Assembly (NCBI RefSeq): GCF_022810765.1
Contig: NZ_CP094494.1
Span: 3,286,001-3,350,000 of the forward strand
Direction: 5' to 3'
DNA: 64,000 nucleotides
Origin: Winogradskyella sp. MH6
Lineage (GTDB): Bacteria > Bacteroidota > Bacteroidia > Flavobacteriales > Flavobacteriaceae
The translations under genes and the position numbers were made by a program. Below the pieces are notes generated by a model. It worked only from the letters and a program-made list of their open reading frames with translations. It did not search any database and had not been told where the DNA came from. Numbering within the stretch: position 1 is the stretch's first letter; every line of letters starts with the position of its first letter. Shown here one piece after another: positions 29,238-38,075 of this stretch.

Positions 29238-29609
29238 ATGCTTGAAACTGTTGTAAAATTAAAGTTTTGTACACTTTCTTTCTACGATAGATATGTAATT
29301 GCAGAAATTAACGAAGGTGTACATTTAGACCATCAGCACAATGAAGCTTTAATTGAAATCACAGAAAATCATTATAGCAAACCATTTGTGTACATCACCA
29401 ATAGAATTAACTCTTATTCTGTTGACCCAAATGTTTACCCGAGAACCACGAGGGTAAAAAATCTTGCTGGGTTTGCAGTTGTTTCAAGAGTTCATATGGC
29501 AAAACTAAACGCACAAATAGAACAGATGTTTTTTTCTAAGCCGTTCGAAATATTTTCAGAATTAGAAGATGCTATTAATTGGGCAAAAGATTTAATCAAA
29601 AAGAATTAA
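29238..29609 (+). CDS. small STAS/SpoIIAA-like protein, paralogue of 51466-51870
   Basis: 123 residues, no signal peptide. The layout of short strands and helices (YDRYVIAEINEGVHLD, KPFVYITNRINSYSVDP, FEIFSELEDAINWAKDL) is like small STAS/SpoIIAA-type single-domain proteins, but no exact family is recognised. It shares NRINSYS and the C-terminal DAINW with the protein at 51466-51870, so the window holds two copies. The role is unknown. It converges on hutH and has its own short leader after the clpC terminator. Confidence 0.7.
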   Translation: MLETVVKLKFCTLSFYDRYVIAEINEGVHLDHQHNEALIEITENHYSKPFVYITNRINSYSVDPNVYPRTTRVKNLAGFAVVSRVHMAKLNAQIEQMFFSKPFEIFSELEDAINWAKDLIKKN

Positions 29610-29621
29610 CCATTACTCTAT

Positions 29622-31157
29622 CTAATGCTTCTCTACTCCATAGTTATTTAAAAACAACTCTTCTACTTCAATATCTACATCTTTCAAAAACTGTATAGAT
29701 GCTTCAATATCATCATGCAACACTTCGTCTTCTTTAATAAAAGGTACAGCTTTTCTATAATGCTCCAAGAACGACTCTAATAATGGAGATGTTTTCATAG
29801 GTCTTCTAAACTCTATAGCCTGAGATGCATTCATCAACTCAATAGCAATAACACGCTCCACATTTCTAATCAAATTATAAGCTTGTGTTGCCGCATTGGC
29901 TCCCATACTTACATGGTCTTCTTGCCCATTACTAGACACTATACTATCAACACTTGCAGGTGATGCCAATTGCTTATTAGCACTAACAATACTAGCAGCA
30001 GTATACTGCGGAATCATAAAACCAGAATTCAATCCAGGGTTATCTACCAAAAAGGCTGGCAAACCTCTTAAACCTGAAACGAGTTGAAAAATTCGTCGTT
30101 CAGAAATATTGCCTATTTCTGCCATAGCAATCTTTAAATAATCTAAAGCTAAAGCCAATGGTTGTCCATGGAAATTTCCTCCTGAAATAATTAAATCTTC
30201 TTCTGAAAAAATATTAGGATTATCAGTTACCGAATTGATTTCGGTTAAGATTACCTTTTCAACAAAGTCTAAAGTGTCTTTAGTAGCTCCATGCACTTGC
30301 GGAATACATCTAAACGAATAAGGATCTTGTACGTGTTCTTTTTCTCTGGTAATTAACTCACTGCCTTCTAAAAGCTCGTTAAATCGCTTGGCTACTTTAC
30401 GTTGTCCTGGATGAGGTCTAACATCATGAACTAAATCATGAAACGGATCTAATCTGCCATCAAAAGCATCTAAAGAAATCGCAGAAATTATATCTGCTAG
30501 ATAAGATGTTTTATGAGACATTAACAACAAATACACACCATAGGCACTCATAAATTGTGTTCCGTTTAATAAAGCCAAACCTTCTTTAGCTTCAAGCTTT
30601 ATAGGCTCCCAATTGAATTTTTCTAACAATTCTGAAGCTTCATAATTTTCACCATCATGCACAACACTTCCTTTTCCTAAAAGTGGTAATGCTAAGTGTG
30701 CCAAAGGTGCCAAATCACCAGAAGCACCTAAAGACCCTTGCGTATATACAAACGGAAAAATATCATTATTAAAGAAGTCGATTAATCGTTCAACCGTTTT
30801 TAGCTGTACACCACTATGACCGTAGCTTAACGACTGAATTTTCAACAGTAACATTACCTTCACTACAGATTCTGGTACACGATCACCAGTTCCACATGCA
30901 TGAGACATCACTAAATTTTCTTGTAACTTAGTTAAGTCCTTATCCGAAATCTTAACATTATACAACGACCCAAAACCTGTATTAATGCCATACATTGGCT
31001 TTTTGTTGTTGGCTAATTTATTATTGAGATACGTTTTGCAATTTTCTATTTTCTGAATAGATGTTTCAGAAAGTTTTAGTTTTTTATTGTCTTTAAAAAT
31101 GTTGTAAATGGTTACAATATCTAAAGCATCTGATGATATAATATGATAGTTATCCAT
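29622..31157 (-). CDS. hutH: histidine ammonia-lyase
   Basis: 511 residues. The MIO cofactor forms from Ala145-Ser146-Gly147 in GSLGASGDLAPLAH. SHACGTG (85-91) and the Glu in NGQEDHVSMG mark a histidine-specific lyase rather than tyrosine or phenylalanine lyase. It removes ammonia from histidine to give urocanate. None of hutU, hutI or hutG is adjacent, so either the pathway is dispersed or the enzyme serves another purpose such as tyrosine-derived pigment chemistry. Followed upstream by nnr on the same strand with five bases between. Confidence 0.93.
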   Translation of the reverse strand: MDNYHIISSDALDIVTIYNIFKDNKKLKLSETSIQKIENCKTYLNNKLANNKKPMYGINTGFGSLYNVKISDKDLTKLQENLVMSHACGTGDRVPESVVKVMLLLKIQSLSYGHSGVQLKTVERLIDFFNNDIFPFVYTQGSLGASGDLAPLAHLALPLLGKGSVVHDGENYEASELLEKFNWEPIKLEAKEGLALLNGTQFMSAYGVYLLLMSHKTSYLADIISAISLDAFDGRLDPFHDLVHDVRPHPGQRKVAKRFNELLEGSELITREKEHVQDPYSFRCIPQVHGATKDTLDFVEKVILTEINSVTDNPNIFSEEDLIISGGNFHGQPLALALDYLKIAMAEIGNISERRIFQLVSGLRGLPAFLVDNPGLNSGFMIPQYTAASIVSANKQLASPASVDSIVSSNGQEDHVSMGANAATQAYNLIRNVERVIAIELMNASQAIEFRRPMKTSPLLESFLEHYRKAVPFIKEDEVLHDDIEASIQFLKDVDIEVEELFLNNYGVEKH

Positions 31158-31162
31158 AACTG

Positions 31163-32725
31163 TTATTGTGCGTCTTGTTGTTCTTCTTGCTGTTGTTGCT
31201 CTTGCTCTGGTTGTTTAAATAAATCGATGTATGCTTCGCCTAATGTTTCGATAATATGACTTGCTATTAAGCTTTGGTACCCGTAATCTTCAAGAGAAAT
31301 ATCGGCAGACTTACCATGTAAATACACACCAAAAATAGTTGCTGCCAATGGTTCATAACCTTGGGCGATTAAACCTGTAATTATTCCTGTTAATATATCG
31401 CCTGTGCCTGCAGTTGCCATTCCAGGGTTTCCTGTTGTGTTTATATAAAGTTTGTCTCCAAAAACTGTTATTGTGTTAGCACCTTTTATAACAACTATTG
31501 TTTTGTACTTTTTAGAAAACGCTTTTACTTTTTTAAGCTTATCAAAATCGTCTGACCACTCACCAACTAAGCGTTCTAACTCTTTTGGGTGTGGTGTTAA
31601 CACTGTTTGTTCTGGTAATAATTTAAGTAATGTTTTTTTCTTAGATAAGATGTTTAAGCCATCAGCATCTATAACCAATGGTACTTTGTTGGTCTCTAAA
31701 AAAGCCTCGATAGCTTTTACAGTTTTGTCTTCAGTTCCAAGTCCAACACCCAAACCAATTGAATTGGGTTCTATTGTAAATGAAATATCTGAAATGTATT
31801 CTTCATCTTTATCAGTAATCACCATAGATTCTGGAAAAGACGTCTGCATACTATGATAACCACATTTAGGGATAAATGCAGTAACCAATCCTGCACCAGA
31901 GCTTAAAGCAGCTCTACTAGCTAAATTAACAGCACCTATTTTTCCGTAACTTCCACCAACGATTAAAGCATGACCAAAATCTCCTTTGTGTGAAAATTTT
32001 TCCCTTGGTTTGTATAAGGGTAAAACTTCATGTTTTGAAATTAACTCCGCTTCGGCTTCGGTTTGCATTAAGTAATCGCGATCTATACCAATATCCAATA
32101 CTTCCCATTGCACCGTGAATTTTGAAGTTTCTGGTAAGAAGAATATCAATTTTGGTGACTGAAAACTTAATGTGTAGTTGGCATGTACTACGGCATTTTC
32201 GTCTTCAATAGCTCTATCTGTATATAATCCTGAAGGAATATCTATTGACAAGGTAAATGCTTTAGACGCTCTCCATTTTTGAAACAATTCTTGCACCCAT
32301 TCATTAGGTTGACGATTAAGACCTATACCAAAAACAGCATCAACTATAATATCTCTTTCATCTATAGTAACCTCAGAAAAATCGCCAGAACAACTTAGCA
32401 TTTTTGGCCAGTCTTTGGTAACGTTTTTTATTCTATCGTAATTGATTAAAAAATCCTTGGAACGCTTGTCGCTACAATTAACGATATAAGTCACAACATT
32501 ATAACCGTGAGTGATTAAATGTCTAGCCAATACCAAACCGTCTCCACCATTATTACCTATTCCACAAAATACATGAATTGGCACTTGTGCACCTTGCATA
32601 CGCATATGAATCCAATTAAAAATTTGGGTTCCTGCACGCTCCATAAGGTCTGTTGAAGAAATATTTTGGCGTTCGGTAGTGAGTTTATCACCTTCGTATA
32701 TTTGTTCTTTTGAGAATAACTTCAT
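31163..32725 (-). CDS. nnr: bifunctional NAD(P)HX epimerase / dehydratase
   Basis: 520 residues from the ATG at 32725. A longer frame to 32788 would add 21 residues without homology to the family start KLFSKEQIYEGDK, so the inner start is used. N-terminal YjeF epimerase domain: HVFCGIGNNGGDGLVLARHL. C-terminal ADP-dependent dehydratase: VVIKGANTITVFGD and NPGMATAGTGDILTGII. It repairs hydrated NADH and NADPH. The C-terminal tail is rich in Gln and Glu (QEQQQQEEQQ), which is unusual for the family. Same strand and directly upstream of hutH. Confidence 0.94.
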   Translation of the reverse strand: MKLFSKEQIYEGDKLTTERQNISSTDLMERAGTQIFNWIHMRMQGAQVPIHVFCGIGNNGGDGLVLARHLITHGYNVVTYIVNCSDKRSKDFLINYDRIKNVTKDWPKMLSCSGDFSEVTIDERDIIVDAVFGIGLNRQPNEWVQELFQKWRASKAFTLSIDIPSGLYTDRAIEDENAVVHANYTLSFQSPKLIFFLPETSKFTVQWEVLDIGIDRDYLMQTEAEAELISKHEVLPLYKPREKFSHKGDFGHALIVGGSYGKIGAVNLASRAALSSGAGLVTAFIPKCGYHSMQTSFPESMVITDKDEEYISDISFTIEPNSIGLGVGLGTEDKTVKAIEAFLETNKVPLVIDADGLNILSKKKTLLKLLPEQTVLTPHPKELERLVGEWSDDFDKLKKVKAFSKKYKTIVVIKGANTITVFGDKLYINTTGNPGMATAGTGDILTGIITGLIAQGYEPLAATIFGVYLHGKSADISLEDYGYQSLIASHIIETLGEAYIDLFKQPEQEQQQQEEQQDAQ

Positions 32726-32820
32726 TAATAATATTCTGTATATTGAAAAAGCTTTTTGAGGAAGTAAAAATAAGGTTTTCCGAGCCAATAGAATAATAAT
32801 GTATTTAGATTAATTAAATA

Positions 32821-33333
32821 ATGAAAGATTCATTCGAAACCCAACGTCTTCACATTAGACCAATAACAACAGATGACGCACCATTCGTTTTAGAATTAAT
32901 GAATACGCCAAAATGGATTCAATTTATTGGCGATAGAAATGTAAGAACCGTTGAAGATGCTGAAGCTTATATTACAGAAAAAGCATTACCACAAATAGCT
33001 ACTCATGGTTATGGCAATAATGTTATTATTAGAAAATCTGACAATGTAAAACTTGGTACCTGTGGAGTTTACCACAGAGAGGGTATAGAAATACCCGACA
33101 TTGGCTTTGCGTTTTTGCCATCTAACGAAGGAAAAGGTTACGCTTTTGAAGCCACATCAAAGCTTGTAGAAATAATGAAAGATAATCATGGTCTAAACCA
33201 ACTGAGCGCCTATACTTTAGAAGAAAATTTATCATCAAGAAAACTACTAGAGCGTTTAGGTTTTGAACTAAAAGGCATCGGAACATTGCCTACATCTGAT
33301 GAAGAATTGTTGCATTATCATAGAAAACTATAG
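32821..33333 (+). CDS. GNAT-family N-acetyltransferase, RimJ/RimL-like
   Basis: 170 residues. Acetyl-CoA-binding fold with FETQRLHIRPITTDDAPFV at the start, GIEIPDIGFAFLP in the core and NEGKGYAFEATSKLVEI at the pyrophosphate loop. The start TQRLxIRP is typical of enzymes that acetylate ribosomal-protein or other alpha-amino groups (RimJ/RimL type); the substrate is unknown. It is divergent from nnr, 32 bases after the longer possible nnr start. Confidence 0.87.
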   Translation: MKDSFETQRLHIRPITTDDAPFVLELMNTPKWIQFIGDRNVRTVEDAEAYITEKALPQIATHGYGNNVIIRKSDNVKLGTCGVYHREGIEIPDIGFAFLPSNEGKGYAFEATSKLVEIMKDNHGLNQLSAYTLEENLSSRKLLERLGFELKGIGTLPTSDEELLHYHRKL

Positions 33334-33366
33334 TTTTAACCCAAATAAAGGTGACTCACATGTTTT

Positions 33367-33399
33367 TTTGCCTGTGATACCTTTTGTTGTGTACATTTA
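33367..33399 (+). promoter_or_regulatory. possible promoter of the T9SS cargo gene
   Basis: TTTG at 33367-33370 is followed after 21 bases by TACATTTA at 33392-33399, one base from the consensus -7 element. The gene starts at 33418. Confidence 0.45.
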
Positions 33400-33417
33400 A
33401 GCTTTAATCATTATTTT

Positions 33418-34509
33418 ATGAGACTTATTCTCTGTTTTAGTCTATTTTGGGTTTTATCATTTTTAGGCATCAATGCGCAACAGTTTACATTAGAAACTTC
33501 ATTAGACACAACCGTCAGTGAAACCTCAGGGTTATTGTATATTAACAACACATTGATTACGCATAACGATAGTGCAAATACCAATCAACTTTTTGATATA
33601 GATATTTCTACAGGAAATGTAACTCGTACAGTTACTGTTACTAATGCTACTAATATCGATTGGGAAGATCTTACTCAAGACGGAACATACATTTACATTG
33701 GCGATTTTGGTAATTACCAAGGGGATAGAACAGATTTAAAGGTTTACAGAATTGCCATTTCAGATTATTTGAATAATACTTCTGTTACCGCAGATGTCAT
33801 TAACTTTAGTTACGCTGATCAAACAGATTTTACAACAAATCCGTTTGCTACCAATTTTGATGCAGAGAGCTTAATACATTATAATAATAGTCTTTATGTG
33901 TTTACCCGAAATTGGCTAGATGGCAACACCAACATTTACGAATTACCAAAAACACCTGGCTCACACAGTATTTCTATGGTTGATAGTATTACAGCAGGTG
34001 GTTTGGTATCTGGAGCGACATTCAATACATTGAGTAACGAAATTGTTATTACAGGATTTGATGGTGGTGGCGCTTTTTTAATTGAATTAAGCGGGTTTAA
34101 CTCTGGCTTATTTTCTAACGGAAGTGTTACAAAAACCTCTATTGCTGTACCAGAAAATTATTCATTTCAAATCGAAGGTATATATCCTCTTAACGCAAAC
34201 GAGTATTATATAACAGCTGAAGAAAACGGTGCTCTTCAACCTGCTTTGTATAGCTTCAATACCTCTACCCTTTCTATGAATGAAACTGAATTGACATCGA
34301 TTTCATTTTACCCAAATCCAGCTAAAACCAAAATTACGTTGAGCGAAGAAAATCTTCAAACTAAAATCTATAATGTAACTGGTCAACTCGTGAAAACATC
34401 AAGCAAAAAACATATTGATGTTTCAGGTTTAACTTCTGGAATATATCTCATAACCATTGAAGATACCTCTGGAAAAAACACAATAAGAAAACGCTTGTTG
34501 ATAGAATAA
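33418..34509 (+). CDS. secreted protein with type IX secretion C-terminal sorting domain
   Basis: 363 residues. Signal peptide (LILCFSLFWVLSFLGINAQ), a beta-propeller-like body (GDFGNYQGDRTDLKVYRI, ETSGLLYINNTLITHNDS), and a type A T9SS sorting domain at the C-terminus (ISFYPNPAKTKITLSE through RKRLLIE). The sorting domain directs it across the outer membrane, so the organism has the T9SS. The propeller's substrate is not known; the repeated SGLL/EGI motifs resemble the esterase-like propellers of SdiA-regulated type. Its stop abuts the holA stop without a gap. Confidence 0.88.
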   Translation: MRLILCFSLFWVLSFLGINAQQFTLETSLDTTVSETSGLLYINNTLITHNDSANTNQLFDIDISTGNVTRTVTVTNATNIDWEDLTQDGTYIYIGDFGNYQGDRTDLKVYRIAISDYLNNTSVTADVINFSYADQTDFTTNPFATNFDAESLIHYNNSLYVFTRNWLDGNTNIYELPKTPGSHSISMVDSITAGGLVSGATFNTLSNEIVITGFDGGGAFLIELSGFNSGLFSNGSVTKTSIAVPENYSFQIEGIYPLNANEYYITAEENGALQPALYSFNTSTLSMNETELTSISFYPNPAKTKITLSEENLQTKIYNVTGQLVKTSSKKHIDVSGLTSGIYLITIEDTSGKNTIRKRLLIE

Positions 34510-35517
34510 TTAACCCATTATCCTTACCAAAAGTTCTTTTAGCAAGTCGCCTTGAGGAACTGCATTAGCACCTACTCCTTTGCTTTTTACGTCAAATTCT
34601 CTGAGTAAAGCTACAACAGCGCTTACTTTTTTCATTGGATAGTTGCGAGCAGCTGTAAGATATTCATTTACAAAGTAAGGATTAACCCTCAGTGCTGAAG
34701 CCACACTTCTTGGGTTTTTGTCAGTCATACCATGAAGATGCAATAACTGAGAAAAGAAATTAAACAGCAAAGCTACAGTCACTACCATAGGATTATCCTT
34801 AGGATTATCTGCAAAGTACTTCGCAATTTGGTGTGCTTTTACAATGTTTCGTTCACCAACAGCTTTACGTAGCTCAAAATTATTGAAATCTTTACTTATT
34901 CCGATATTTTCCTCAATATGATCTGGTGTAATCTGCGTGCCTTCTGGTAAAACAATTTTTAGCTTATCGAGCTCATTGTTCACCTTGCTTAAGTCTGTTC
35001 CTAAAAACTCAACCAGCATTTGAGCTGCTTTGGGCGAAATATCATATCCTTGCCCTTTTAGCACACGTCTTATCCAATCTGGCACTTGATTATCGTAGAG
35101 TTTTTTACTTTCAAAAACTACACTACCGTTTTTGTTTATGGCCTTATATAATGCTTTGCGCTTATCAATTTTTTTATACTTGTAATTAACGACTAAAACC
35201 GTTGTTGGCTGCGGATTTTCGGCATACGATGCTAGTTTTTCTATAGTACGACTAAGGTCTTGCGCTTCCTTTACGATAACCACTTGGCGCTCTGCCATCA
35301 TAGGATAACGCTTGGCATTGCTTACAATATCATCTATGGTAACATCTCTTCCGTAAAGCACCATTTGGTTAAACCCTTTCTCAGCTTCATCTAAAAGATT
35401 ATCTTCAATAAAATCTGAAATTTTATCAATATAATAAGCCTCTTCACCCATAAGAAAATAGATGGGCTTAATTTGTCCTTTCTTAATATCTGCTACTAAT
35501 GCCTTTACTTCGTCCAA
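34510..35517 (-). CDS. holA: DNA polymerase III subunit delta
   Basis: 335 residues. HolA loads the sliding clamp as part of the gamma complex. The conserved start IYFLMGEEAYYIDKISDF and the segment PMMAERQVVIVKEAQDL are diagnostic; the C-terminal collar region contains VVTVALLFNFFSQLLHLH. Divergent from the HsdR-N-like gene, an order I recall as common in Flavobacteriaceae. Confidence 0.95.
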   Translation of the reverse strand: MDEVKALVADIKKGQIKPIYFLMGEEAYYIDKISDFIEDNLLDEAEKGFNQMVLYGRDVTIDDIVSNAKRYPMMAERQVVIVKEAQDLSRTIEKLASYAENPQPTTVLVVNYKYKKIDKRKALYKAINKNGSVVFESKKLYDNQVPDWIRRVLKGQGYDISPKAAQMLVEFLGTDLSKVNNELDKLKIVLPEGTQITPDHIEENIGISKDFNNFELRKAVGERNIVKAHQIAKYFADNPKDNPMVVTVALLFNFFSQLLHLHGMTDKNPRSVASALRVNPYFVNEYLTAARNYPMKKVSAVVALLREFDVKSKGVGANAVPQGDLLKELLVRIMG

Positions 35518-35565
35518 TCTCTTAAATCGTTTGCTCGAATGATATTATAATTTTAATTTTGTGAA

Positions 35566-36015
35566 GTGCAAAAACTTAACTTTCCACAGTTTGAATACCG
35601 ATTCAAAAGTACAGAAAATAAAGTTTCTATTTTTGATGTTATTCGGAAAAAATTCATCGTCCTTCAACCCGAAGAATGGGTGAGACAACATTGTGTCCAC
35701 TATCTAATTAATGAGAAAAATTATCCTAAATCGTTAATTAATGTTGAAAAAGAATTAAACATTAACGGCTTAAAGAAACGCTACGATATTGTTATCTTCA
35801 ATTCTGACGGTAGCATCCTACTCATCGTTGAATGTAAATCGTATGACATTACTATAAACCAAGATACTTTCGACCAGATTGCACGTTATAATTTAGCGTT
35901 AAATGCCGAATTTCTAATGGTAACAAACGGCATAAATCACTATTATTGTCAAATGGACACTGAGGCTGAATGTTATCAGTTCTTAAGAGATATTCCTAAT
36001 TATAAAAAGGCATAA
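35566..36015 (+). CDS. HsdR N-terminal-like nuclease-fold protein
   Basis: 149 residues, starting on GTG at 35566. It matches the N-terminal domain of type I restriction subunit HsdR, a PD-(D/E)XK fold: KKRYDIVIFN with the metal-binding Asp and VECKSY with the Glu-X-Lys pair. No motor domain, no hsdM or hsdS nearby, so it is not part of a type I restriction system; a housekeeping DNA function is more likely. Abuts the glycosyltransferase gene (zero spacing). Confidence 0.85.
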   Translation: MQKLNFPQFEYRFKSTENKVSIFDVIRKKFIVLQPEEWVRQHCVHYLINEKNYPKSLINVEKELNINGLKKRYDIVIFNSDGSILLIVECKSYDITINQDTFDQIARYNLALNAEFLMVTNGINHYYCQMDTEAECYQFLRDIPNYKKA

Positions 36016-37017
36016 ATGTACAGCGACAAGGATATAGCAATTGTTATTTTAAACTGGAACGGTAAAACTCTGTTAGAGCAATTTTTACCTTCGATTTTAA
36101 AGTATTCTGAAGCTGCTAAAATTTATGTTGCAGACAATGCCTCTACTGATAATTCTGTTGAATTTTTAAAAACTTCGTTTCCTGAGGTTACAATAATTCA
36201 AAATTCTGAAAATGGTGGTTATGCTAAAGGTTATAACGAAGCGTTGCAACATGTTTCTGAACCACTACTTTGCCTTTTAAATAGTGACATTGAAGTTACT
36301 GAGAATTGGCTTCATGGAATTCTAACGGCTTTCAATTCTGAAGCTAAACCAGACATCCTTCAACCTAAAATATTAGATTACAAAGACAAGTCAAAATTTG
36401 AATATGCTGGTGCTGCAGGTGGATTTATAGATAAGTATGGTTATCCTTTTTGTAGAGGTCGTATTTTTGATAGCATTGAAGACGACAAAGGGCAATACAA
36501 TAATGTCATAGATATTTTTTGGGCTTCTGGTGCTTGTTTCTTTATTAAAAATGAGGTTTTCAAAACTTTAAACGGCTTTGATGAAAGCTATTTTGCGCAC
36601 ATGGAAGAGATAGATTTATGTTGGCGCGCCTACAATAGTAATTATAAAACACAATATGTTGGCACATCTACAGTGTATCATGTTGGTGGTGCAACTCTAA
36701 GTAATACCAATCCTAAAAAGACATACTTAAATTTTAGAAATAGCCTTATGACTTTGGTTAAAAACACAGAAAAAAACGTGTTTTCTAAGGCTATAACAAG
36801 AATGTTTTTAGATGGTGTTGCAGGTATTAGGTTTTTATTTCAGTTAAAACCTTTACATTTTTGGGCAGTTTTAAAAGCACATTATTCGTTTTATATAAAT
36901 TTGGGTAGAATTTTAAAGGAACGCAGAACACTCAAGAGACGTTCTAATTATTACCAAACCTCTTCTATTGTTTGGTCTTATTTTATAAAGAAGGTAAAAA
37001 CTTTTAATTGTTTATAA
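36016..37017 (+). CDS. family 2 glycosyltransferase
   Basis: 333 residues. GT-A fold: VILNWNGKTLLEQFL at the start, YVADNASTDNSVEFL for nucleotide binding, and NSDIEVT as the metal-binding DXD-like motif; FDESYFAHMEEIDLCWRAY carries the catalytic base. Closest style is the rhamnosyl/WcaE-like transferases that add sugars in surface polysaccharide or glycoprotein synthesis; the acceptor is unknown. It starts on the base after the upstream stop. Confidence 0.9.
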   Translation: MYSDKDIAIVILNWNGKTLLEQFLPSILKYSEAAKIYVADNASTDNSVEFLKTSFPEVTIIQNSENGGYAKGYNEALQHVSEPLLCLLNSDIEVTENWLHGILTAFNSEAKPDILQPKILDYKDKSKFEYAGAAGGFIDKYGYPFCRGRIFDSIEDDKGQYNNVIDIFWASGACFFIKNEVFKTLNGFDESYFAHMEEIDLCWRAYNSNYKTQYVGTSTVYHVGGATLSNTNPKKTYLNFRNSLMTLVKNTEKNVFSKAITRMFLDGVAGIRFLFQLKPLHFWAVLKAHYSFYINLGRILKERRTLKRRSNYYQTSSIVWSYFIKKVKTFNCL

Positions 37018-37066
37018 AACTGTTAAAAGTTTTGTTAATCTATATCTTACGCAGTTTTCTTTTCTA

Positions 37067-37074
37067 TAATTTTG
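37067..37074 (+). promoter_or_regulatory. possible -7 element before the OmpA gene
   Basis: TAATTTTG matches TAnnTTTG. It lies 30 bases upstream of the OmpA start. No good -33 element is seen at the right distance. Confidence 0.4.
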
Positions 37075-37103
37075 ATATGTTAAAATTAACAATTTAAACT
37101 ATA

Positions 37104-37970
37104 ATGAAAATTATGAAAAAACTAATGTTATTAAGTGTTTGCTCAATGGTGTTGCTAGCATCTTGCGTATCGAAGAAAGAATATGCTGCACTTGAAGCAA
37201 AACAACAAGAAACACAAGATTTATTAAATACTGCTACTGTAAAATTAAATAAATGTCTCTCTGATGCTGCTGCGGCAAATGCCAGAGTAGAAACCATGAA
37301 AGATCAGTTAGCTGATTTACGTAAAGCGAATCAAGATTTAATTGACACCAAAGGAAACTTAACAACCTTAACACAAAAAGGTGCTGAAAACCTTGAAAAA
37401 TCTTTAGAAAGCTTAAAAGAAAAAGATTTAAAGATTTCTCGTTTACAAGACGCCTTAACTAAAAAGGATAGTGTAACACTTGCTATCGTTACTAGTTTAA
37501 AAAAGGAAGTTGGTATTGACGATCCAGACATTGAAATTAACGTAGAAAAAGGTGTTGTATTTATCTCTATTGCTGATAAGTTATTATTTAAAAGCGGAAG
37601 TTATACTGTAACAGATAGAGCTAAAGAAATTTTAGCTAAAGTAGCTAAGGTAATCAACAGTAAGCCTAATTTTGAAGCTATGGTGGAAGCACATACAGAC
37701 AATGTACCTTATAATAAACCTCCATTATTAGACAACTGGGATCTTAGTGTAAAACGTGCAACCTCTGTTGTTAGAGTTTTAGAAAGCTTAGAAGTAAACC
37801 CTCAGCAACTAATTGCAGCTGGACGCAGTCACTATGTGCCATTAGTAGCAAATGATACTGCTGAAAACAGAGCAAAAAATAGACGTACAAGAATAGTTGT
37901 ACTTCCTAAAATTGATCAGTTCTACGAAATGATTGAAGAAGAAATGAAAAATCTTTCTGCAGGAAACTAA
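37104..37970 (+). CDS. OmpA-family lipoprotein with coiled coil
   Basis: 288 residues. A signal peptide II with lipobox LASC gives Cys21. Residues about 25-115 are a coiled coil (KKEYAALEAKQQETQDLL and onward), then the peptidoglycan-binding OmpA domain (VEAHTDNVPY, LSVKRATSVVRVL, AAGRSHYVPLVANDTAENRA). It likely links the outer membrane to the cell wall. An ATG at 37113 is also possible and would shorten the signal peptide by three residues. A strong terminator follows. Confidence 0.92.
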   Translation: MKIMKKLMLLSVCSMVLLASCVSKKEYAALEAKQQETQDLLNTATVKLNKCLSDAAAANARVETMKDQLADLRKANQDLIDTKGNLTTLTQKGAENLEKSLESLKEKDLKISRLQDALTKKDSVTLAIVTSLKKEVGIDDPDIEINVEKGVVFISIADKLLFKSGSYTVTDRAKEILAKVAKVINSKPNFEAMVEAHTDNVPYNKPPLLDNWDLSVKRATSVVRVLESLEVNPQQLIAAGRSHYVPLVANDTAENRAKNRRTRIVVLPKIDQFYEMIEEEMKNLSAGN

Positions 37971-37999
37971 TTTTTGAACTCACATATTTTATTTTAAAC

Positions 38000-38036
38000 T
38001 AAAAACCCAATGCTCATGTATTGGGTTTTTGTTTTA
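38000..38036. terminator. intrinsic terminator after the OmpA gene
   Basis: AAAAACCCAAT-GCTCATGT-ATTGGGTTTTT (38001-38030) with runs on both sides; it can end the plus-strand OmpA gene and also the minus-strand menE that ends at 38076. Confidence 0.88.
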
Positions 38037-38075
38037 TCCTAATGTACATTTAATATTACATAGAAAATCATTAAT

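Noticed and set aside
35566-36015. a type I restriction-modification locus
   Set aside because: Only the HsdR N-terminal nuclease-like domain is present; no motor, HsdM or HsdS gene adjoins, and the gene sits beside holA in what looks like an ordinary core position.
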